From CAYSPG01 sp964432885 (GTDB lineage: Bacteria > Bacteroidota > Bacteroidia > AKYH767-A > OLB10): a stretch of DNA of 64,000 bases. Positions within the stretch are counted from its first letter, which is position 1. Each line of letters begins with the position of its first letter. Location: positions 77,795 to 141,794 of the forward strand of contig CAYSPG010000010.1 of the NCBI GenBank assembly GCA_964432885.1, in the 5' to 3' direction. The notes beneath the pieces are model-generated. The model saw only the letters and a list, made by a program, of their open reading frames with translations, was not told the DNA's origin and did no database searches. Made by a program: the position numbers and the translations under genes. Of the stretch, positions 50,798-60,900 are shown one piece after another.

Positions 50798-51790
50798 ATG
50801 GCAATACTTGCATTTCAGCGTCCCGACAAAGTTATAATGAATCATTCAAACGAAACTTTTGGTCAGTTTGAATTCAGACCTTTGGAACCGGGATACGGAA
50901 TTACAGTTGGTAACTCATTACGCAGAATTCTTCTTTCTTCGTTAGAGGGTCATGCAATCACTAACGTAAAAATTGGCGGAGTTGACCACGAGTTTTCAAC
51001 CATAAAAGGTGTGGTTGAAGATGTAACCGAAATCATTCTAAACCTTAAACAGGTTCGATTTAAAAAACAAATTGAAGGAACCGATAATGAAAAAGTTCAG
51101 ATTACTGTAAATGGAAAAACCGAATTTACTGCAGGTGATATTGCAAAACACACTTCGGCATTTCAGGTTCTTAATCCTGAGTTGGTAATTTGCTCAATGG
51201 ATGCAGGAGTAAAACTTAATCTTGACATTACCATTGACAAAGGCCGAGGATATGTGCCTGCTGAAGAAAACAAATCAAGCAATAACCCCATTGGCACAGT
51301 TGCAATAGATTCGATTTTTACACCGATTAAAAACGTTAAGTACAGTATCGAAAACTATCGTGTTGAACAAAAGACGGATTATGAGAAACTGGTATTAGAA
51401 ATTACTACCGATGGATCTATCCACCCTAAAGAAGCATTGCGAGAAGCAGCCGAAATACTGATTCATCACTTTATGCTGTTTTCGGACGAGAAAATAACCC
51501 TTGACACCAAGCCAAAAACTCCGGTTGAGGAGTTTGATGAAAACACATTACACATGCGCCAGCTTTTAAAGTCAAAACTGGTGGATATGGATTTAAGTGT
51601 GCGTGCTTTAAATTGCCTTAAGGCTGCAGATGTTGAAACACTTGGCGATTTGGTTTCATACAGCAAAAACGATTTGCTGAAGTTTCGCAACTTTGGTAAA
51701 AAGTCGTTGACTGAACTTGAAGAACTTGTGCGAAACAAGAATCTTACTTTTGGTATGAACATTCAAAAATATATGTTGGATAAAGATTAA
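50798..51790 (+). CDS. rpoA: RNA polymerase alpha subunit
   Basis: Assembly scaffold of RNA polymerase, 330 residues. N-terminal domain: FGQFEFRPLEPGYGITVGNS followed by LRRILLSSLEGHAIT, the dimerisation and beta/beta' contact region; a middle insert; DEKITLDTKPKTPVEEFDEN as linker; and the C-terminal domain with LKAADVETLGDLVSYSKNDL and RNFGKKSLTELEELV, the UP-element and activator-binding helices. Complete and conventional. Confidence 0.98.
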   Translation: MAILAFQRPDKVIMNHSNETFGQFEFRPLEPGYGITVGNSLRRILLSSLEGHAITNVKIGGVDHEFSTIKGVVEDVTEIILNLKQVRFKKQIEGTDNEKVQITVNGKTEFTAGDIAKHTSAFQVLNPELVICSMDAGVKLNLDITIDKGRGYVPAEENKSSNNPIGTVAIDSIFTPIKNVKYSIENYRVEQKTDYEKLVLEITTDGSIHPKEALREAAEILIHHFMLFSDEKITLDTKPKTPVEEFDENTLHMRQLLKSKLVDMDLSVRALNCLKAADVETLGDLVSYSKNDLLKFRNFGKKSLTELEELVRNKNLTFGMNIQKYMLDKD

Positions 51791-51795
51791 TAACA

Positions 51796-51851
51796 GTTTG
51801 TAATTATCAGTTCGCAATGTGCAAACTGAAAACTGCAAACCGCAAACTAAA
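51796..51851. repeat. Hairpin-forming heptad repeat, rpoA-rplQ spacer
   Basis: GTTTGTA, ATTATCA, GTTCGCA, ATGTGCA, AACTGAA, AACTGCA, AACCGCA, AACTAAA: eight units in phase. The first half is roughly complementary to the second. Fills nearly the whole 66-nt spacer. Confidence 0.82.
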
Positions 51852-51856
51852 TTATT

Positions 51857-52333
51857 ATGCGTCACGGAAAAAAAGTAAATCACTTAAGCAGAACACACAG
51901 TCATCGCGCTGCATTGTTATCAAACCTTGCATCATCATTAATACTGCATAAAAGAATAAATACAACATTGGCAAAAGCAAAAGCATTGCGCGTGTATGTT
52001 GAACCATTGTTAACCCGTTCGAAAGACAATACAACTCATTCTCGCAGGATGGTATTTAGTTACCTTCAAAACAAATTTGCTGTGGCAGAATTGTTTAAGG
52101 AAGTGGCTCCAAAAATTGCAGAGCGCCCGGGAGGATATACCCGAATTATTAAAACAGGCTTTCGTCCGGGTGATGCTGCCGAAACTTGTATGATGGAGTT
52201 GGTGGACTTTAATGAATTGATGACCAAAGAAAAATCGACTGCCAAAAAAGCTAAAACAACCCGTAGGGGCCGTAAGCCAAAAGCAAAAGCAGGTGAGACA
52301 AAGTCAGAAACCGAAAATCTGGCTGAGAACTAA
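51857..52333 (+). CDS. rplQ: 50S ribosomal protein bL17
   Basis: Tunnel-exit-side protein, 158 residues. Starts MRHGKKVNHLSRTHSHRAAL, with LILHKRINTTLAKAKALRVY next, then AERPGGYTRIIKTGFRPGDA and MMELVDFNE. After residue about 120 a Lys/Ala/Glu-rich tail of about 38 residues follows (KKAKTTRRGRKPKAKAGETK), longer than in E. coli. Last gene of the supercluster. Confidence 0.97.
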   Translation: MRHGKKVNHLSRTHSHRAALLSNLASSLILHKRINTTLAKAKALRVYVEPLLTRSKDNTTHSRRMVFSYLQNKFAVAELFKEVAPKIAERPGGYTRIIKTGFRPGDAAETCMMELVDFNELMTKEKSTAKKAKTTRRGRKPKAKAGETKSETENLAEN

Positions 52334-52356
52334 AAATACAATTGAATAAACCGAAG

Positions 52357-52387
52357 AGGATAAGGCGAGAGCTTTATCCTTTTTTTT
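52357..52387 (+). terminator. Terminator of the ribosomal supercluster
   Basis: 10-bp stem AGGATAAGGC / GCTTTATCCT (one G-U pair) with a GAGA tetraloop, then T7. Confidence 0.9.
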
Positions 52388-52420
52388 ATTTTTATAAAAT
52401 AAGAAGTTTCCTCAGAATTA

Positions 52421-53314
52421 ATGACTGACAAAAAAAAAACATTAATTGTAATTTCCGGGCCAACAGCAATTGGTAAAACAAATTTTGCCATTGATATAGC
52501 CGGACACTTTAATTCTGAAATTGTTTCGTCTGATTCACGGCAACTTTTTAAAGAACTTACTATTGGTACTGCCAAGCCAAGTGCAAAGCAACTTGCCGCA
52601 GTAAAGCATCATTTTATCAGCTCACATTCCATTAACACGGTAATGAACGCAGGCCTTTATGAGAAAGAGTGTTTAATAGTGCTTGATGAACTATTTAAAA
52701 AGCATGATGTGGTGATTATGACAGGTGGTACAGGCTTATACATGGATGTAATCATAAATGGCATTGATTCATTGCCACCGGCAAATCAAAATATTAGGGT
52801 AAAATTAAATGACGAATTAAAACTGTACGGGCTTGATTATTTAGCTACCAGGCTCAAAGAAAAAGATGTGCAAACTTTTAACCGGATTGATATAAATAAT
52901 CCTGTGCGCGTAATGCGTGCGCTTGAAGTTTTTGAAATTACAGGAAAACCATATTCATCTTTTTTAGAACAAAAAAAAATAGTACGCAGTTTTAATGTAA
53001 AGATGTATTGCTTACATGATGACAGAGAAAAACTGTATCAAAAAATTAATTTACGAGTTGACGAAATGTTGGCGGAAGGATTGGAGCATGAGGTAAAAAC
53101 TCTTTTGTCTTATCGAAATCATAATGCATTACAAACCGTAGGCTACAAAGAGTTTTTTGAGTTTTTTGATGGGAAGTATACTATAGAACAAACAATTGAG
53201 TTGATAAAAAAAAATACCCGCAACTATGCAAAAAGGCAACTTACCTGGTTTAGGAGATATAAAGATATGAAGTGGATTACACCAACTGATTTTGCTGCTG
53301 TTATTGGGGGTTGA
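52421..53314 (+). CDS. miaA: tRNA dimethylallyltransferase
   Basis: Adds the dimethylallyl group to A37 of tRNAs reading U-starting codons; 297 residues. P-loop SGPTAIGKTNFAIDIA (about 12-27), then SSDSRQLFKELTIGTAKPSA, GGTGLYMDVIINGID, RVMRALEVFEITGKPYS and the C-terminal NTRNYAKRQLTWFRRYKDMK. Length and motifs are standard. It lies beyond the ribosomal terminator; no clear -7 box was seen between. Convergent with the ketosynthase-like gene. Confidence 0.95.
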   Translation: MTDKKKTLIVISGPTAIGKTNFAIDIAGHFNSEIVSSDSRQLFKELTIGTAKPSAKQLAAVKHHFISSHSINTVMNAGLYEKECLIVLDELFKKHDVVIMTGGTGLYMDVIINGIDSLPPANQNIRVKLNDELKLYGLDYLATRLKEKDVQTFNRIDINNPVRVMRALEVFEITGKPYSSFLEQKKIVRSFNVKMYCLHDDREKLYQKINLRVDEMLAEGLEHEVKTLLSYRNHNALQTVGYKEFFEFFDGKYTIEQTIELIKKNTRNYAKRQLTWFRRYKDMKWITPTDFAAVIGG

Positions 53315-53317
53315 GGG

Positions 53318-54340
53318 TTAAGCTTTTTGAAGTAAAATAAAGCTGTGCTGAATACCTTTGTAAGTATTGTACACCAAAATTTTGTTGAATTGCACTGGTG
53401 CAACAGTTGACTTAAGCAGCATAGAAGATACGGTTTGCGTTTTTAAAATATGTCCTGCAAGCCAAACAGCAAACGATGATGCGGTTGGATATTCGCCACA
53501 AAGATGTTTAAAGCGAGCGACCGGAGCGGTTAAAATTTTTTCAACTGCATTATAAAAGTTATTTAGTCTTTTATCTCCGTTTTCGCCTGAAAGAAATAAG
53601 TCAGGCATTCCATAATTATCAATAATTGTTTTTAATGCATTGTTTACTTCGCTTATGTTTTGTGTATGCATCGTTGTTACTTCGGCTATTTCAAAATATG
53701 CATTTTCTTTCTTGTTGCTTGTTATAAACATAGCTACTCCTTCGCCTGCAATGCTGCCGTTTGTTTCATCAGAGAATAAGGCTGCATTGCTGGTTGTATT
53801 TTTTTTATACCAACCACCAAGATTTTCAATATTAAAATTGTATGTTGAAATTTCATCAACACCCCCAAGCAAAAAAGTGTGTGATGGATTTTCATCCAAT
53901 TTCATTTTTGCATCAATCATTGCATTTTCAAATGCCAGTCCCCGGTGCACATGGGTAATATTGTAGCTTGTGTTTCGAACCGTTAAACCTATTTGCGCAG
54001 CAATGGCATTGCTGGTGCTTTGAACAAAATTTGTTGGTGTAAGCGTGCCCTCGTTAAACTGAATTATCTGGTTAAGAAATTTAATGCAATCTTCCATTCC
54101 GCCATTGGCAGTTCCAATTATAATTCCATTTAGGCTGGTATAATTTCTTGTTAGTGGCAAGGCTGCACCTACACCCAAACGCACGGCTTTGCCCATTCTG
54201 CGTAAAGTATTAAGTGGAATACCTTCATTAGCGGGTTCAATAACTTTTAATTTGTTTTCTGCCGATAATTCAAGTTGGGACAAGTCGGCTTTTAAAAAAG
54301 TTTTTTGAGGAGAAATGCAAACGGAATCAACAACAAACAT
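53318..54340 (-). CDS. Beta-ketoacyl synthase-like protein without active-site Cys
   Basis: Thiolase-fold protein of 340 residues related to the N-terminal halves of ketosynthases. NGIIIGTANGGMEDCIKFLN (about 71-90) and TPTNFVQSTSNAIAAQIGLT (about 101-120) match the family. At the place of the catalytic Cys of FabF-like enzymes the sequence reads ITHVHRGLAF, so His132 or a neighbour replaces it, and the C-terminal His motif is also altered. It therefore looks like a chain-length-factor-type or otherwise non-condensing subunit. Comparable proteins occur in aryl-polyene/flexirubin loci, but no such locus surrounds it here. Confidence 0.72.
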   Translation of the reverse strand: MFVVDSVCISPQKTFLKADLSQLELSAENKLKVIEPANEGIPLNTLRRMGKAVRLGVGAALPLTRNYTSLNGIIIGTANGGMEDCIKFLNQIIQFNEGTLTPTNFVQSTSNAIAAQIGLTVRNTSYNITHVHRGLAFENAMIDAKMKLDENPSHTFLLGGVDEISTYNFNIENLGGWYKKNTTSNAALFSDETNGSIAGEGVAMFITSNKKENAYFEIAEVTTMHTQNISEVNNALKTIIDNYGMPDLFLSGENGDKRLNNFYNAVEKILTAPVARFKHLCGEYPTASSFAVWLAGHILKTQTVSSMLLKSTVAPVQFNKILVYNTYKGIQHSFILLQKA

Positions 54341-54553
54341 GAAGTGTAAATGTGTTCTAATTTAAGAAAATAATCAGGCATCTAAATTAATAATTCAAAG
54401 TAAGCAATTGTATTTATAAGTTGCTAACGCATCTTAGTAATACGTGCACTTGGATATATCACTATAAATAGGTATGTAGTTTTTTTTTATAATTAAGTTG
54501 GAGTTTAGATTTTTGTATGCGATCAATCATTTATTAAGAAATAACCAAGAAAA

Positions 54554-55843
54554 ATGAAAAAAAAATATCTACAACAAATTACCTGCTTGGTGTTATTATT
54601 AGGGGTTAAAATAAGTTTTGCACAGTGTAGTTGGCAAAATACACTAACAGATGGTTTTGAATATCAAACTATTTGTCCAGATATTGTACCTGGTACAACA
54701 GTGCATAACACCCCTCAGGCATTTGCAGTGCATAGTGGGAGCTATTCTTTGTATTTAAATTTTATTAATTGTACTGCTGGCTCTGGTACATGTGCCGGTG
54801 ACACGGTTTATAAACGACATTTTTCAGTGTGCCGAAACATGACAGTTCGGTTTTCTGCATGGTTAACCACCAGTTTTAACGGACTTCAATGCGACATGCG
54901 TATTGTAATAGTTGATGGAAATGGAATAGTTTTAAACCTTCAACCAAACGTTGTAGCCCCTTATTCACCAGCATGGATTCAATATTCCTCAGGTAGTATT
55001 ACTCCTTCAACGGATGATGTTTATTTTATCATGATAACAAATGTTGGTGGAGGAAATGGAAACGACCTGTCAATGGACGATTTTTTATTTGAAACCTGTT
55101 ATCCAACAGTTTTAGGAAGTTCATACGCAGGCAATATATGCTCAAGTGTGTTGCAGCAAAACCTTTTTCAGTATTTGCCGGCTAATAGTGATACAACAGG
55201 AACATGGAGCGGTACGGGAACTTTAGGAGGAGGTTTTTTGGGAATATTTACAAACGGAACATCGCCATGGGGGCAATATGTTTACACCAGTCACTATTAT
55301 GGTATGGGTGCTGGCTGCCCCGCCACTACCGATACCATTGTTACCGCTTCTATCCCGGGTCCAATGCCACTTCTGGGTAACGATACAACTATTTGTTCCA
55401 ACCAATCACTGTATTTGAATCCGGGCAGTTTTCCGGGTTCAACTTTATTATGGAACAATGGTATTACTGCGCCAATAATTGTTGCCTCAACTACAATTAT
55501 TACAGGCGATACAAATACATATTGGGTACAGGTAACAGCCCAAAACGGTTGCGTGGGCACCGACACCGTTACAATAATATTTACAAACTGTACCGGAACC
55601 AACGAATTGAATGATGAAATGTATTGTAACATTGTTGTTGATAAACAACAGAATATTATTCAAATAAAAACAAATAATAAAAACATAAATGCCGTTGAAA
55701 TAATTGACGCTACCGGAAGATTATATAAAAACATTAAGATGAATAATACACAAGCTATTGAGGCCTCATCTTTTTCTTCGGGAGTATATTTTATCAAGTT
55801 AAGCACATCACAGAAAAATATTATCAGAAAGTTTGTTTGGTAA
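54554..55843 (+). CDS. Secreted protein with T9SS C-terminal sorting domain
   Basis: Protein of 429 residues. Signal peptide (about 1-23, ending ISFAQ). An N-terminal beta-sandwich domain (about 25-185) with many Cys and RFSAWLTTSFNGLQCDMRIV may be a carbohydrate-binding-like jelly roll; this is inference. Then a region (about 195-340) with LLGNDTTICSNQSLYLNPGS, an Ig/PKD-like module common in Bacteroidota surface proteins. The type A sorting domain closes it (EIIDATGRLYKNI, SFSSGVYFIKLS, IIRKFVW). Probably exported and anchored or released by T9SS; binding target unknown. Confidence 0.8.
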   Translation: MKKKYLQQITCLVLLLGVKISFAQCSWQNTLTDGFEYQTICPDIVPGTTVHNTPQAFAVHSGSYSLYLNFINCTAGSGTCAGDTVYKRHFSVCRNMTVRFSAWLTTSFNGLQCDMRIVIVDGNGIVLNLQPNVVAPYSPAWIQYSSGSITPSTDDVYFIMITNVGGGNGNDLSMDDFLFETCYPTVLGSSYAGNICSSVLQQNLFQYLPANSDTTGTWSGTGTLGGGFLGIFTNGTSPWGQYVYTSHYYGMGAGCPATTDTIVTASIPGPMPLLGNDTTICSNQSLYLNPGSFPGSTLLWNNGITAPIIVASTTIITGDTNTYWVQVTAQNGCVGTDTVTIIFTNCTGTNELNDEMYCNIVVDKQQNIIQIKTNNKNINAVEIIDATGRLYKNIKMNNTQAIEASSFSSGVYFIKLSTSQKNIIRKFVW

Positions 55844-55871
55844 CACAAAAGGGTTAAAAAAACTATTTTAG

Positions 55872-56738
55872 CTAGGCAAAGTACAAAATTACTATTGCTA
55901 ATAGCGCAATGGTAATTCCTGTAAATTTTTGAATGTTTATTTTTTCCTTAAAGATAAATTTGGAAGAAAGCACTGTGCAAATAACAATGCCAACATTTAT
56001 GATGGTAAAAATTTTTCCGCTATCAGCACCGGGATATTTTAATGCGAGAAATAAAAAGTGCAATGAGGGATAGTTGCATAAGCCAAGAAAAATTCCTGCC
56101 AATATACTTTTAGGGTGCAACTTTTGTTTTTGAGTTATTAGTTGATACCCTAAGACAAGTAAACCAAAAATTCCTGCACAACCATAATATGAACTTGCAT
56201 AGAGTTGGCTATTCGTATCGGTAAAAGCAGTTGACTGAAAATACTTAAGCATGGTATCAATGATTCCACAACCCAAAAAAACCAAAACAGGAAGAAGCAA
56301 AGTATGCTTTGATTTATTGGCTTGCTGATTTGTTTTTCCTGTGAGATAAACTGAAGTTAAAGCAAGCGAAAGGCCGGCAAATTTTAATAGCGTAAACGGC
56401 TCGGTGTATAACCAGATACCCGAAAGAGCCGGAATGACTACAGACATTTTTGACGCAATGGTGGCTACTGAAATTCCGTTTTGCTGAGCAGTAAGTGTTG
56501 TAAGATAAAAAACAATAATAAAAAGCAGTCCAATCATTAAACTAATGGGATAGAAAGAAGCTAATTCACCAACATGCTCAACATTTTTTTTAAATCCAAT
56601 GCCAAATGCAAAAAGCGATGCGGTAAAATAATTGAATACAAGCCCCTGTATGTTATTAATGTTCCATTTGGCAAACGATTTTAAAATAACAAACAGCGAT
56701 GAGGTAAATAAAATAGAAAGTGCGATGTAAAAAATCAT
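55872..56738 (-). CDS. EamA-family (DMT) transporter
   Basis: Inner-membrane protein of 288 residues with about ten hydrophobic helices arranged as two EamA-like halves (about 3-135 and 150-288). Features: GIWLYTEPFTLLKFAGLSLA at the end of the first half and SKFIFKEKINIQKFTGITIA at the end of the second, the usual E-containing position before the last helix. Substrate unknown; amino-acid or metabolite export is typical for the family. Its start overlaps the ribD stop by 4 nt (ATGA), so the two are co-transcribed. Confidence 0.85.
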   Translation of the reverse strand: MIFYIALSILFTSSLFVILKSFAKWNINNIQGLVFNYFTASLFAFGIGFKKNVEHVGELASFYPISLMIGLLFIIVFYLTTLTAQQNGISVATIASKMSVVIPALSGIWLYTEPFTLLKFAGLSLALTSVYLTGKTNQQANKSKHTLLLPVLVFLGCGIIDTMLKYFQSTAFTDTNSQLYASSYYGCAGIFGLLVLGYQLITQKQKLHPKSILAGIFLGLCNYPSLHFLFLALKYPGADSGKIFTIINVGIVICTVLSSKFIFKEKINIQKFTGITIALLAIVILYFA

Positions 56739-57769
56739 TTTTCTTTATTGTAAAAAAGTTCCAATACATCGTTCATAATCTTTTCTGATGATGACACTAT
56801 GTGTGGGAGCGAGGGTGCCTTAACCCCACTTCCAAGGTTTTTGGCTGATGTAAAAACCCTTGCTTCGTCCCATAAGTTGGTGTTAATAAATGATTCAAGA
56901 AGTGTGGCACCGCCTTCTACCAAAACAGACAAAATGTTTTTGCTAAACAAGTCATCTAGCACTTGTTTAATTACATTGTTGTTAAAATCTATGGTTACAA
57001 AAATTTTGTTTTGGTCAATGGCGGTTTTTTCCGAATTATAAATAATCGTTTTTTGGTCTGTTGAAAATATTTTTGCGGTTGATTTTATTTTTAAATTTCT
57101 GTCTAACAAAACACGTACTGGGTGTATCCCTTTCCAATGCCTCACATTTAATTGTGGGTTATCAAGCAATACGGTATTGGTTCCAACCATAATGGCAGCC
57201 TCTTCGCTTCGCCATTTGTGCGAAAGGGTGTGCGAATATTCATTGCTGATTTTTATTGGCTGCTCTGCGTTTTGTTTTCCAATAAATCCATCTGCGCTTT
57301 GTGCCCACTTTAAAATAATAAAAGGCCTTTTCTTTTCGTGAAAACAAAAAAAACGTTTGTTTAATTCCCTGCATTCGTTTTCTAAAACACCGGTTTCAAC
57401 TTTTATTCCTGCAGCTTTTAATTTTTCAATACCTTTTCCATTTACTTTTTCAGTAGGATCCATACAGCCTATTACCACATGAGGTATTCTCTGACGAATG
57501 ATTAAATCTACACAAGGGGGTGTTTTTCCAAAATGTGAACAAGGTTCTAAATTCACATACAATGTGCTGTTTGATAGTATGGATTTATCTACTACAGCAT
57601 TAATAGCATTTACTTCGGCATGAGGCTGCCCAAATTTTTGGTGATAACCTTCGGCTATAATTTTATTGCTTGAAACAATTACGCAGCCAACTAATGGATT
57701 AGGGGCAACATATCCTTCTGCCTGCAAGGCAAGCTGGTTACATCGTTGAATAAAAAGCGGGTTGCTCAT
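56735..57769 (-). CDS. ribD: Bifunctional riboflavin biosynthesis deaminase/reductase
   Basis: Catalyses steps two and three of riboflavin synthesis. Length 344 residues. The N-terminal cytidine-deaminase-like domain has the zinc motifs HAEVNAI (about 50-56) and NLEPCSHFGKTPPC (about 73-86); the C-terminal reductase domain begins near RPFIILKWAQSADGFIGKQN (about 144-163) with SHKWRSEEAAIMVGTNTVLL and VLVEGGATLLESFI. Both halves are complete. No other rib gene is in the window. The downstream partner is the EamA transporter gene. Confidence 0.95.
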   Translation of the reverse strand: MSNPLFIQRCNQLALQAEGYVAPNPLVGCVIVSSNKIIAEGYHQKFGQPHAEVNAINAVVDKSILSNSTLYVNLEPCSHFGKTPPCVDLIIRQRIPHVVIGCMDPTEKVNGKGIEKLKAAGIKVETGVLENECRELNKRFFCFHEKKRPFIILKWAQSADGFIGKQNAEQPIKISNEYSHTLSHKWRSEEAAIMVGTNTVLLDNPQLNVRHWKGIHPVRVLLDRNLKIKSTAKIFSTDQKTIIYNSEKTAIDQNKIFVTIDFNNNVIKQVLDDLFSKNILSVLVEGGATLLESFINTNLWDEARVFTSAKNLGSGVKAPSLPHIVSSSEKIMNDVLELFYNKEK

Positions 57770-57777
57770 TAAAGATT

Positions 57778-57785
57778 CAAAAATA
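57778..57785 (-). promoter_or_regulatory. Candidate -7 box of ribD
   Basis: Minus strand TATTTTTG matches TAnnTTTG but lies only 8 nt before the ATG, so the message would be nearly leaderless. Weak evidence. Confidence 0.3.
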
Positions 57786-57906
57786 ACAGAAAGAAAGGGT
57801 ATTAACTTTTTAATGCGTTAATTTTAATTGCAACTGAGTTCTGTTTTTAAAAAATGTAAAAATTGATGTTTAAATGATTAATTGATTTTGGCAGTAACTA
57901 AATTTA

Positions 57907-57931
57907 GGTATTTGTAAAAACAAAATACCTT
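57907..57931 (+). other. Hairpin upstream of the giant surface-protein gene
   Basis: AGGTATTTGT pairs with ACAAAATACCT (one bulged base) around an AAAA loop. It lies 38 nt before the start codon and after no gene end (both flanking genes are divergent), so it may be part of the 5' leader. Confidence 0.45.
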
Positions 57932-57968
57932 AATACTATTACACCCTCTAACCAAATAATCAAATATC

Positions 57969-60900
57969 ATGTTTATGATTACCAAAAACAAAGCCGCTAT
58001 AAACCGCTGGCTAACCAACCTAATATTAGTATTAGGACTTTGTGCATCGCATGCGTTTGCACAAACAACCAATTGTTCTCCTTTTACGCAGAACAACGGA
58101 TCGAGTCACGTTACATTTAACGTGCAAAACACGAATGGGTATCCGATTATTATAACAACAATGAGTTGTTATATTGGATCGGGTAGTCAGACCATTCAAA
58201 TTCTTTACAACCCAACGGCTATTAACTCATCAGGTGCCACATGGACTCAAGGAACAATTGGTGCCGGGCAAAACGGATGGGTATCGGCATACAGTGGTAC
58301 ACAAACAATCGCTGCTGCCGGTGTAAATACAATCTCTAATACACTAAGCATAAATATTCCAGCAGGTGCTACTTATGGATTTGGAATTAGTTCTACATCG
58401 GTAAGTTATTTTACTATGACGGCTGGTAGTGGAGTTACAACTACCGGTGCAGGAGGTGTAAATATTTTGCAAGGTGATAACATTAGCTGGGGTGGAGCGG
58501 TGTTCCCCTCAAATCCTGTAAATTATCCTCGTGGCTGGCAAGGATGCTTGGTATTTATTCCTGCTGGTCCTTGCACTGATCCTCCAACACCTGGCACAGT
58601 AACATCAACGTTAAATCCTGTTTGCCCAAACACCAATTTTACTCTCGGACTAACCGGAGGCACCGGTGGTACAGGTCAAACCTATCAATGGCAATCATCA
58701 CCTGATGGTGTTATTCCCTATGCAAATATTTCAGGAGCTACCAATGGTACATTAACTACTACACAAACTGTTTCTAATCATTACCGATGTGAAGTAACTT
58801 GTGGGTCAGGAACTGCTCAATCGGCTGGATTGCCTGTAGTAACTACTGCTACACCCATCTCTGGGGTGGTAACCATTAACAGTGCGGTTGTAACTGGAGG
58901 AACAAACTATCAAACTTTTACAGCGTTAGCTAATCAACTTGCATGTGGCGGTATTAATGGCCCCTTAACAGTTAACGTTGACCCTGCCAGTGGACCTTAT
59001 AATGAGCAGGTTAGTTTTACCAACATTCCAGGTTCTTCGGCTGTAAATACTGTTACAATAAATGGAAATGGCCGAACGGTGACTTTTGCAGCTACATTAA
59101 GTACAGCTCCACATACTATTGTGTTAAATGGAACTGATAATACGATATGGAATAATTTGATAGTTAATGGTACCGGTGCTACATACGCTTTAGCCATGCA
59201 CTTATGGAACCAGGCTGATAATAATACTTTTAATAACTGTACTTTTAATTGCAATGCAAACGTTACTGGTACTGCATGTGTGCCGTTTTCATTAAGTGGC
59301 TCGGCCACATCAGGAACTACAGCAGGAGTATCAGGAAATAATAATGTGCTTAACGGTTGTACCATGTTTAGTGGTTACTATAGTACATGTATCGTTGGAA
59401 ATTCAGCAGCAAATATTACCGGCAACCAAGTATTAAACTGTACACTTGCTGATTTCTATTTTTACGGTGCCTACAATCTTTACAGTACGGGTACTGTATG
59501 GAGGAATAATTTAATACACAGGCCAACACGCACTACCCTAAGTACATTTTATGGTTGTTATGCTTCTACCAATACATACGGATTATTGTTTGAAAAAAAT
59601 CGGATCAGAGATCCGTTTGGTGCAGCCATTACTAACACAGGTACAGCTTATGGTGTTTATAATTTCATTGCTGCAACAGCAGGAAATGAAAACAGATTTT
59701 ATAATAATATTATTTCTGACTTTAAAAGCAATGGTTCGGTTTATGGTATGTACCAGTCGGGCGCTGCATATATTAAAGTTTATCACAATACCATTTCATT
59801 AGATTATACTGCCGCTACAGGCACATCAACACATTATGGTATTTATACTGCCAGCACGGCAACAGGCTGGGATATTAAAAATAATATTATCACCCTTACC
59901 AAAGGTGGTACTGGAATTAAGTATGGTTTTTATTTTGGTTCAGGAGCCGGCATATCCTGTAACTATAATAATTTATATGTTGCAGGTGCTGCAGGTACCA
60001 ATAACCATGGTTACTGGGGTGCAGCATTTGGAACCTTTGCGGCATGGAAAACAGCCAATGGAAGCGCTTATGATCAAAACAGCGTAAACGTAAATCCGCT
60101 TTATGCCTCACCTGCAACTCAGGATTATACTCCAACAAATGGAGTAGTTAATAATATAGGTATAAACGTAGGTGTTACAACGGATATATTAGGAACAGCA
60201 CGTTCAGCTACCAACCCTGATCCAGGAGCTTATGAATTTACTCTTGGTGGTTTGGATGCCGGTATTTCATGGGTATCACCAACATCTCCATCAACTGTAG
60301 GATTAAAAACAGTTACTGTAAATATTTTAAATACTCAATCAATTACCATTACCGATTTACAACTTTCATATAACGATGGAAGCGGTCCAGTAACACAAAC
60401 CTTTAACGGTTTAAATATTATAGGCGGTGCAAATCAAAATATAAGTTTTAGCACTCAATATAATTTAGTAAGTAGCGTAACAATGACAGTAAGCATTCTT
60501 ACGGTTAACGGAGGCTCGGATGCAGTAAGTGGAAATAATACAGCAACTTATGGACTGTGTGTTGGATTGGCAGGTACTTATACAATTAACAGTGCTGTAG
60601 CCACCGGAGGAACCAACTTTCAAACATTTGGTGCGGCAATTAGTGCACTAAGTTGTGGAATTGCCGGACCTGTAATATTTAACATTGTATCTGGTAGCGG
60701 ACCCTACAACGAGCAGGTTAATATACCTTCAGTAACTGGTGCATCTGCGGTAAACACAATTACTATAAATGGAAATAACCAGGTATTGCAATTTACTGCA
60801 ACAGTAGCTCCATATGCTATATTCATGTTAAGTGGTTGCGATTATTTAACTGTAAATGATTTAACCGTTAATGCACTTGGCACCACAGCCGGTTTTGCAG

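Noticed and set aside
39467..51851. CRISPR-like array
   Set aside because: The intergenic repeats have a 7-nt period without unique 30-40 nt spacers and are interrupted by ribosomal genes; no cas genes are present.
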